DNA of 64,000 nt, taken from Zopfochytrium polystomum. Its lineage: Eukaryota > Chytridiomycota > Chytridiomycetes > Chytridiales > Chytridiaceae. This document shows positions 56,518 through 64,000 of the stretch, one piece after another; position 1 is the first letter of the stretch; each line of letters begins with the position of its first letter. The DNA lies in contig JAIVFJ010000055.1 in assembly GCA_025765615.1 (NCBI GenBank), forward strand, positions 275,078-339,077. Direction: 5' to 3'. Both the position numbers and the translations under genes were made by a program. Below the pieces are notes generated by a model. It was given only the letters and a program-made list of their open reading frames with translations, was not told where the DNA came from and did not search any database.

Positions 56518-57020
56518 CTGTAGCTGGTCGGTTTCGTGCAAAGCACAACATTTTCGACCATTAGCGACAGTGAAGGGGATGACGTGTTTCCCGATCTGAG
56601 TCTGGAATTCAAGCCCCAGAGCTCTGTTCCTGAAGAACCCGAGACACTTACATCAAAGCAGTGTACTCAAAGAAAGCACACCAGCTCTCCAAAGATCCGT
56701 GCCCTCTTCTTCACAATTGTGGTTGTGTTTTTGAGAACAACTAACCCCCAACTCACATTCCATCAGTATCTGCTGATGAAACTCTTGCTCTTCCCAACAG
56801 AGTATTCCCTGCATGAAGTGACGAGTGAGTTTATCTTCAGATACTCCATTGATGTCCTTTCCATATTTCACAACAAGCCTCCTGCTATTCCAGGTCGCCA
56901 AACAGAACAGATAACTCCCGCCCCTGTGTGCCCTCTCCTTGGATTGAGTTGGAACTTCTCCTGGGAGTGAGACAAGACCTGTCTGGTTCTGTTAAATGGA
57001 AAACAGTTCTGGTTTGATCC

Positions 57021-57432
57021 TGTTAGGCGGAACTGACTGGTTAGCAGCAAGAGGCACAAGACAGACCCTAACCTATTGTGACTGTCAGTTTTTGTTCTCA
57101 CAATGCCCATGGGAGAGTGAGCCACCACCAATGCAGACCTAGGTGCTGGCTTGCACTGTTGACAAATATTCTGAGTATTAAGTGGAACAGAAACCTGGTG
57201 TTAACAGTTTTCCTCCTCCTCTGCTCAAGCAGATAATATAGGGGAGGTTTTACCCTGTGCCGGTCACACTTGCCTAGCAACTATTACAGCGTGTATATCA
57301 TCATCATGTATCAATAATTCATAACAGAGTTTTTCTCTTTCTCTCCAAAGTTGGGGAGAAGGACCACCCACAAACACACATCTCCACTTCATTCACTCCT
57401 TCCACTCACTCACTCAGAGTAGACTGTTTACA
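57021..57432 (+). repeat. 5' LTR of copia A2
   Basis: 412 bp, TGTTAGGCGG ... TGTTTACA. Homologous along its whole length to 7596-8004. Confidence 0.9.
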
Positions 57433-57892
57433 CATCAGCGTGCCAGCTATCTGGCTGCATCAACCACAGATTCTAGCTCAGAACAACACACTCTACCACC
57501 TCCAACAAACAGAATCAGCATATCTTAACATTAGAAACCATTTCGTTTGGGAGGCCCAAAATTTTCAACGCCCTCTCCCGGCTGACCCTGTCATTCAATC
57601 TGGGCTTGCTATAGTGCATTCGAAAGCCCTGAGTCTCTTCTTTCCAGCAAGCTATCACGGAGCTCTCTACAGAATTTGATCGTTTGCTGAAGTCAAAAAA
57701 TGCTTCCTCAACTTTGAGTGATATCGTCGCAATGGGGAGAAGCGATCAGAGGACGCCCTTGCATACCCGCATTCTCCTGCTTCCGCCCTTTCGATTGATA
57801 CCTAATGCGCCCCGCTACAACGCCCACAGCAGGAGCTACAAGAGATTTTGATAAGGGGGTCCAAAAGTCGAACTACCACTACCTCCAACCAC

Positions 57893-59280
57893 AATTTTGT
57901 CCTTTCTTGTGTGACAAGTCACCCCAGCTGGACACCAAATTGCTCTAAGTTCACTCTATTCCGCTCTCCTACGCTCTCCGAAGGAAAACACCACCAAAAC
58001 TTCAATCCTCGGCCCGAAATTTGGCACACAGTCGCTATTCAACAGTGCCAACCTGCTATTCCGATTTCAGAAGTTTCTGTCCGTCAATCAGCTTGCAACA
58101 AGCATTGCAACACACATCTTCTACTCTGGACCATTTCTCCATCAAGTAGAGCATCAAACAACTCCTAGAGTCACTATTTGTCACTGCCGCACTGTGGAGC
58201 AACTCCTCCAAATTTTTCCAGCAACTGATTTTCTCCTGCAACAGAATCATTACTACATGGAACACAATGTTGTCCAGCATAAACTCGTTTGTTGGCATGT
58301 TCACTGGCAAGACACTGACAGAATTCAATGACTTTATTAGCAACCTTCAGATCAAGGTTATTGGTGAAAAGGGACTTCAGGACCTAACGCGGACGGACCT
58401 ATTCCCTCTTGAGAGACCTTACTGCAACGAGGAGGCCTACCATACGTATGTCACACACCGACCCAAGGATCAGTGGGACGGATGGCGTTTCTGGTTGCAC
58501 TGTCGAAATGGTGGGCACAGTACACCAGAGCCAAAGGCTGGTGAAACACTCTAACCAAACTATCTCTATGTACCGACTGTTGCTGAGCAAGCTAATGCTG
58601 GACCAGTTGCAGCTGTCGAAGCATTGTCAAGTACCAGATTCAGCATCACATCATGACTTCATCAGAGTTCATGAATGCCGTGCTGAAGATGCATGCCACC
58701 TTCATCAAGGAGAACGAGACAGCTCAGTCAGCTTTGATGATCAGGCTTCCAGAGACCTCGCACTTGTTTGAGCTCTGCCGCAACATTCATCTCCGTCGAG
58801 ACTGTGTGGCTGCCATTAGCCAAACATTCAACAATGCCCGCCCATCCAGCTCGATTGATGATTTTGAAAACAGATGGTCAGGGCTGCAGCTACGCACAGA
58901 CACTCAAAGCCCCTTGCGTTACCAAGATCTGAATTCTTATGTGCGCGAGATTGAGTGACTTCAGCGACTATTCATCCAAGGTCATGGCCAGAACAGACTT
59001 AATGAGTTTGTACGCAAACTGCAGAGCAAACTGCACACAGACCTCGCACGCAGCTCAGCTCATAGTCGTTTTGGACCATTTGTGGCAGCACTTCAAAACA
59101 ATGATGCCCGCTTCAACGATCTACAGAATATCATGGATGAGCTTACTGCTGTCTTGACTGTCCTTGAGGCAGATGAAGAGGAAGACTGCAGGAACTGCCG
59201 CAACAACCGCAACTGGCGTCAAGTGGGCAACAACCACCGTGACAACCATGACAATCGCAAGGATAGACGCTACTGAGGTG
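57893..59280 (+). pseudogene. copia A2 gag-like region
   Basis: Open pieces at 58267-58554 and 58653-58958. Downstream, at about 59398-59490, one frame gives a Cys/His cluster (YWCGYHKAYVHHMESDC) resembling a zinc knuckle. Several frameshifts. Confidence 0.7.
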
Positions 59281-59639
59281 ACCACATCCAAGGAGGCTGC
59301 AATGACCTTGAGCGAGCAGAACGAAACTATCGCCAAGTAAGCAACTACAGGAACGATGACAACAGGGGTCACAACATCCATGACAACCACAACTGCTCTT
59401 GCTCCCCTCGCTGTGGGGATAGGCCACGCTACTGGTGTGGTTACCACAAGGCATACGTCCACCACATGGAAAGTGACTGTCGTGACTGCTGCAAGCCAGG
59501 AGTCGCCCATAGGCTCGAGCCAAAGGCTACCTCAATCCATCGACGTCTTGGAAGAGTTGAAGGCACCGGGTGCGAGTTCTGTGCAGAGATGCCAAACTTG
59601 GCCACCAACGCACACACGCACAAATCTGAGCACTGCCTG

Positions 59640-62600
59640 CACATGCGCCGAGCCAATGCCATCTCAGCCAGGCTCCAAGTGCAGCACTTCACACCAGCTC
59701 AACCAAACCATGCTTCAGCCTCAGCAACTGTGGCTGTACCACAAGCAACTCTTGTTCCTTTCTCTGGATTTCACCCTCAACCTGCTACAGGAGGGCCATC
59801 TGTTTCTTCTTCTTCTCAAATAAACAGTCCCTCTCGCTTCTACTTCTTTGTGAACACTGCAACAGTGAGCGCATCACACACAGGCATAGCCTCTCTTCCA
59901 TACATGATCGATTCTGGAGCTGTACCCACAATGATCCCACAACGGGAACAATTCACTGAGTACCAACGATTTGAAACCGAACACCATACCTGCCTAGCAG
60001 ATGACCATGAATGCCGCATCAAAGGAATTGGATCTGTCACTCTCACTTTTCCTGGTTTTGATATGGTGCTCCACAATGTGCTTCATGTCCCGTCACTCAA
60101 GGAACTGCTCCTCTCTGCGTCGCATGTCCTCCAAGACCCAACTGCTGGGATGCTGTTCACTCAAAATTCTGTCTTTCTTCTTGCAACACAGCATCAAGAT
60201 TGGCAAACAACGTAACAGCCTTTACTATCTCATCCCAGTCCAGCACCCAACAGCGCAGAGAAAAATTTCAGTTGAGCCCATTGCCTACGCATCACCAGCA
60301 ACTGCACACAACCTATGGCACTGATGTTTTGGCCACATCCACCAAGAGCAAGTACGCGACACTCTCAAGTCTGGTGATGTTGATGGTGCTCCTGCTCCGC
60401 CACCAAAAACACGTGAGCCTTGCCTCCTTTGCAATATGGCAAAGATGCGCTGGCAACACCTCATGGCCAAACCTCGCTTTGATTTTGCCCCGCTGCAGAT
60501 GCTGTGTACCGACCAAACTGGAAAGATCAGTACACGTTCTCTTGACGGTTCCAACTACTTTGAAGTTATTGTCGACTACGCCACAGGCTATACTTGGGTC
60601 AACACTGTCGCTCGCACAGCAGGCGTCACTCAAAGGATAATTGAGCACATTGATTTTGAAGAGCAACTCTTCCCCACTCATCGAACTCTATTTGTATGGG
60701 CAGACAACCTCGGTCTTAACACTCAGCAATTTGAGGCCTACTGTATCAACCACCAACCTCCCATTGTCTTTCAGCCTTCTGTCCCTAACGTCAAGGAGGG
60801 TGATGGTGTTGCAGAAAATGACATCAAGGTCATCACCCACATTGCTTCCTGTCTCCTGATTGAAGCCCAGCTTCCACAGTTCTTCTAGTCCTACACAATA
60901 CACCATGCTTCATTCCTGTGCAATTGTGTGCAACACACTCGCACTGGTCGAATTCCATTTGAATATTACCAAGGCCGAAAACCCAACCTACGCCACCTTG
61001 GAATTTTTGGCTGCCTCATTGTCACACTCAACAATGAGTATACAGAACCTGCAAACTCACAGAAGACCAAGTTCTCTCCTCAGGCCTCACTTGGACTCTT
61101 CTTGGGCTTCGACACAGACAGCGAGTCTATTGCCCTCAGCTACGACTTTACTGCACATTTGGACACACCACTATAACTTGCATGAGCATGTCTTTCCTGG
61201 CCTTGTCCGCAGTGATGCAAAGCTTCAATCTCTTAATTCTGATTTCTTAACTTCTCTCTCTGATGATTTTACAGATTTTCCTGAAACTGACGACTCTCCT
61301 TCTTTCGAGCCTGTCAAGCCACCACTTGACTCTTACCATCTATTATCCAACTCTCCTCCTGATGGTGCTCCCTCCACTTGTACTCGCCAGCAACTGCGCC
61401 AGGCTTCCGGGGGGGGGACAGCCGCCATCATCATCAACAAACACCTCAAATCAACCTTTAACTCTTACCCAAGATATGGAAGACAATAATGACGATGATG
61501 ACTATGGTTGGAACCCTGACACATTCGCTGTCGTCCTGGGCGAATATGAAGACGAACCTGAAGAGAGCCTAGCTCCAACAGCAGATCGCGTAGCAGCATC
61601 CATCAACACTGAACCGGAACCTGTCATTGAATCACCAGTTCCACCATCTATCATTGTCAACATCAAAGATGCACCAACTGGACTTCGCAAACCACTTGCA
61701 AATCAAACAAGAGCCTCTATGGACTTCATCAATCTGGACGAAACTGGTTCCTGACCCTTCGAAAGTTCATTGTCGAGAAACTCAGCTTCAATCCATCTCT
61801 TGCTGACCCCTGCCTCTTCTTTCGAGTAGACTCTCAGCAGCAAACGTTTGAAATCATCGTTGTCTTTGTCGACGACATCAATGTCATGGCCAACACCCCA
61901 GCTCTTGTCGCAAAAATTGAGGATGCTTTTCACACTGAGTACACCATGTCCCTCGAGGAAACCACTGTCAGCCAAGTGATTCACATCCACCTCGAGCGCA
62001 ACCCAAAGGCATTTGGATGGGACAAGACGAATACACCAGGACAATTCTCACTGAAGAGAAAATGTGGGACAACCTTGATATTGCATCAACTCCAATGTCT
62101 ATCACCTTTATGCATGACGAAACGTCAATTGAACTCAGCAAGAGAGACTCAAGTTATTCTACAGGCAAAGACACGACACCCTTGAACCAGCTGCATACGC
62201 TGATGCATCCTATGGGGCGGAACCTGGAGACTGCACATCGCGCACAGGATATGTCTTCTTCCTCATGGGCGCTTCCGTCTCTTGGGTCTCAGGCAAACAA
62301 CATCGAGTATCACTATCCTCCACGGAAGCAGGGTACTACTCACTTTCTGAAGCCTTCCAAGAAGCACAATGGCTCCTAGCCGTATTATCAGAGTTGCAAC
62401 TCCATGCACAGCAGCCACTACCAATCCTCGAGGACAATCAATCTGCAATCGCACTAGTGCTCAACCCTCTCACACATGCTCGCACAAAACACATTGACAT
62501 ACATGCTCATTTCCTCTGACAAGGCGTAGCCACTGGAGAGATCACTGTACGCTACATACCAACAAACAACCAGATCGCAGACATTCTCACAAAACCACTC

Positions 62601-62645
62601 TCGACGTCTCAGCACCAGCGGCTGACCTCACTACTTGGCCTCTGA
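59640..62645 (+). pseudogene. copia A2 pol remnant
   Basis: Protease DSG at about 59908-59930. Pre-integrase Cys at 60418-60430. Integrase core 60436-60888 with the three acidic positions visible in LCTDQTG, VWADNLG and GVAENDIK. An acidic linker at 61480-61640. RT fragment with VVFVDDINVM (61860-61890), RNase H remnants (SSTEAGYYSLSEA, 62318-62360) and IADILTKPLSTS (62575-62610). Broken by frameshifts and two internal deletions. Confidence 0.87.
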
Positions 62646-62714
62646 CCCCGCTCCAACCTTTCAAACACCCTTTCGGTCAAAGCCTCAGACGCTTACGCAC
62701 GCTTTGCATAACTT

Positions 62715-63048
62715 TGTTAGGAGAAAAATTACCCTGGTACACAGGGACCAAGTAATCGAGTAGAACTAAGAGTTCTTCAACTTTTCAGCTCAAAATGAGC
62801 GTTCCCCGACCTCGGTGTGGTTAGCAGTAGGTCGGAGTCGGGTTTACTTAGGGGGTCGAGTACCGCGAGGTAGTACGCCCCAGGTTACGCGTTTCTGGCC
62901 AGTTCAGCAGCGTAAAACACAAGAGAAGAGTTGATTCCAACTCTTTTTGCTGGGGGAATCGCTAAATTCGCTCGTCAGACGCGAGTGTTAGGTTAGGCCT
63001 CTTACAACTTCGCTTTATATAGCGCCGAGTGTAAATTTGCTTGTTACA
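62715..63048 (+). repeat. LTR of a third retroelement (family C)
   Basis: 334 bp, TGTTAGGAGAAAA ... GCTTGTTACA with TG...CA ends and a TATATAG motif near 63015. Two bases after its end, TGGTTGGCGAGCG could be a tRNA primer-binding site. It abuts copia A2, whose own 3' LTR is missing. The partner LTR would lie beyond the window. Confidence 0.5.
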
Positions 63049-64000
63049 GATGGTTGGCGAGCGTAGCTCGCTCCAAAACCTTTCCTACAGCAAGAGCAAG
63101 GTACTGTTAACCTTTTTAGCACTGAGGAGCGCGAGGTTTAGGGTATTTCCGCGGATTTTATCGGAAACATACAGTTTAATTAAGAAAACTGCATTTTTCG
63201 AAATCTGGTGCATTTTGCATAACAAGCATGCAGTTTCTCGATCATGAATAGTAAGAGAACAGCTTAGAGCATCTTTTAAGCCTACCACCAGAGAGGGTTA
63301 CGCTTCCTAGCGAAAGCTAGCTTAGTGGGGGTCACCAGCAAAGTAGTGGATCGAAATCCGGTTGTAACACCTGATTCTACATATTAACTTCGAATAAAAA
63401 ATACATATTCGTGATGCCGAAAGCAAGCTCTACAAGCGTAGGGGTACGGCAGGTCCGCCGAAGGCCTCTACAAAAAGTCGAATTTCCGGACCTAACTCCG
63501 TGGATATTGCATGTAGCAAAAGCGTAACTATGTCGTTCAATAGCGCTCGGCGAGGGCTTTCCAACGCACTATCACGAAGGTCTCTAGCTAGTTTTCTCCG
63601 CGGAGTTGGGATGTTGGGGCATCGAACCCTGCCCATCGCGCATTAACTTTGCGATTTTTTCTAATTTTCTTTTACTAATTAAAAGCTGCTAACTTTTGCA
63701 GATCCATACGCGGAATTGGCATAGCTTTCAAACGCGCTATCCACGTGGTGGATATGTTGAGTTTTCGGGTCGAGTTACTAAGTGGTAACATCAAAAACGA
63801 GGGGGTCTCAAACGAAAAAGTGCCACCCGCCTTTGTCGTCGCCGACTTTCGTCGTCGACAATCGTTTTCGACGATTTTCGTCCCCGATCATCACAGTCGT
63901 GAAAAATACGTTCTGTACTCAATTGCGCGAGCTTTTTGGCTGACACAATTGACGGAAGCCCCCCCCTGTGAGACTATACTCACTCCTTTGACCCTGGGAT
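63049..64000 (+). other. Leader of family C element, no ORF
   Basis: Non-coding so far as seen. Two related short segments occur (GGCTTTCCAACGCACTATC at about 63556 and AGCTTTCAAACGCGCTATCC at about 63723). It may be the untranslated leader of the element starting at 62715. Confidence 0.4.

Larger units (their letters stand above)
55901..57020. other. Intergenic region
   Basis: 3' UTR of the transcription factor, an A-run of about 36 (56358-56393), the right inverted-repeat copy, and 56600-56980, where a short minus-strand reading (KYGKDINGVSEDKLTRHFMQ) might be a transposon scrap. No gene called. Confidence 0.45.
57021..62709 (+). mobile_element. Degenerate Ty1/copia retrotransposon, copy A2
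   Basis: Same family and orientation as A1. It has a complete 5' LTR, a 0.4-kb leader, gag, protease with intact MIDSGAVPTM, pre-integrase, an integrase core that A1 lacks, RT, and RNase H to the pol end. Compared with A1 it lacks about 560 bp of RT (junction near 61712) and about 165 bp of RT-RNase H (junction near 62154). The 3' LTR is absent; the sequence breaks 5 bp before another LTR at 62715. Confidence 0.9.

Noticed and set aside
56650..56905. Minus-strand 82-codon ORF as a gene
   Set aside because: No start context, splice partners or recognised domain; possibly transposon debris.

Overview
The window is nuclear DNA of a GC-rich, intron-rich fungus that very probably makes flagellated zoospores (a chytrid-type early-diverging fungus). 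A seven-exon Zn(II)2Cys6 transcription factor points to Fungi. A 14-exon kinesin closely matching KIF6, a cilium-associated kinesin, points to a flagellated lineage. Introns are mostly about 50-250 nt, with donors GTAAGN, GTGAGN, GTGCGT and a recurrent GTTGAG, and acceptors that are often A-rich (AAAAG). Third codon positions are strongly GC-biased in host genes and not in transposon genes.

Layout. 1-1576 (-): 5' part of a chromate-type (CHR) ion transporter. 2718-8267: a decayed Ty1/copia element (A1) ending in an inverted duplicate of its own 3' end. 8542-10639 (+): cytochrome P450. 11519-13227 (+): ACMSD-like amidohydrolase. 14067-16874 (-): AdipoR/PAQR-type membrane protein. 17639-18627 (-): 1-Cys peroxiredoxin. 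20179-21826 (-): unidentified ORF pair. 23187-28473 (-): KIF6-like kinesin. 29078-29740 (-): small secreted BIM1/X325-like copper protein. 31477-32805 (-): signal-peptide-bearing, truncated kinase-like protein. 33904-36821 (-): very large low-complexity protein with one membrane segment. 37974-42522 (-): ABCG-type transporter. 44767-51507: nested retroelements. 52404-55900 (+): Zn2Cys6 factor. 57021-62709 (+): second copy of the first copia family (A2). 62715-64000: LTR and leader of another retroelement.

The host genes look like ordinary, functionally unrelated neighbours; I see no convincing operon-like or metabolic cluster. Promoter-proximal GA/CT microsatellites recur at many genes. Several host genes carry single-base frame breaks inside or beside homopolymer runs, which looks like a sequencing or assembly artefact rather than decay, because exon phases otherwise close exactly.

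The most unusual part is the transposon nest at 45-51.5 kb. A copia element (B, minus strand) is interrupted by a 1.78-kb insertion flanked by a 7-bp direct repeat. Inside that insertion lies a solo LTR with a perfect 5-bp target-site duplication. This LTR holds about 100 bp of heat-shock elements (alternating GAA/TTC at exact 5-bp spacing) upstream of a TATA box, as expected for a heat-responsive retrotransposon promoter. A1 and A2, in direct orientation 49 kb apart, carry complementary internal deletions.
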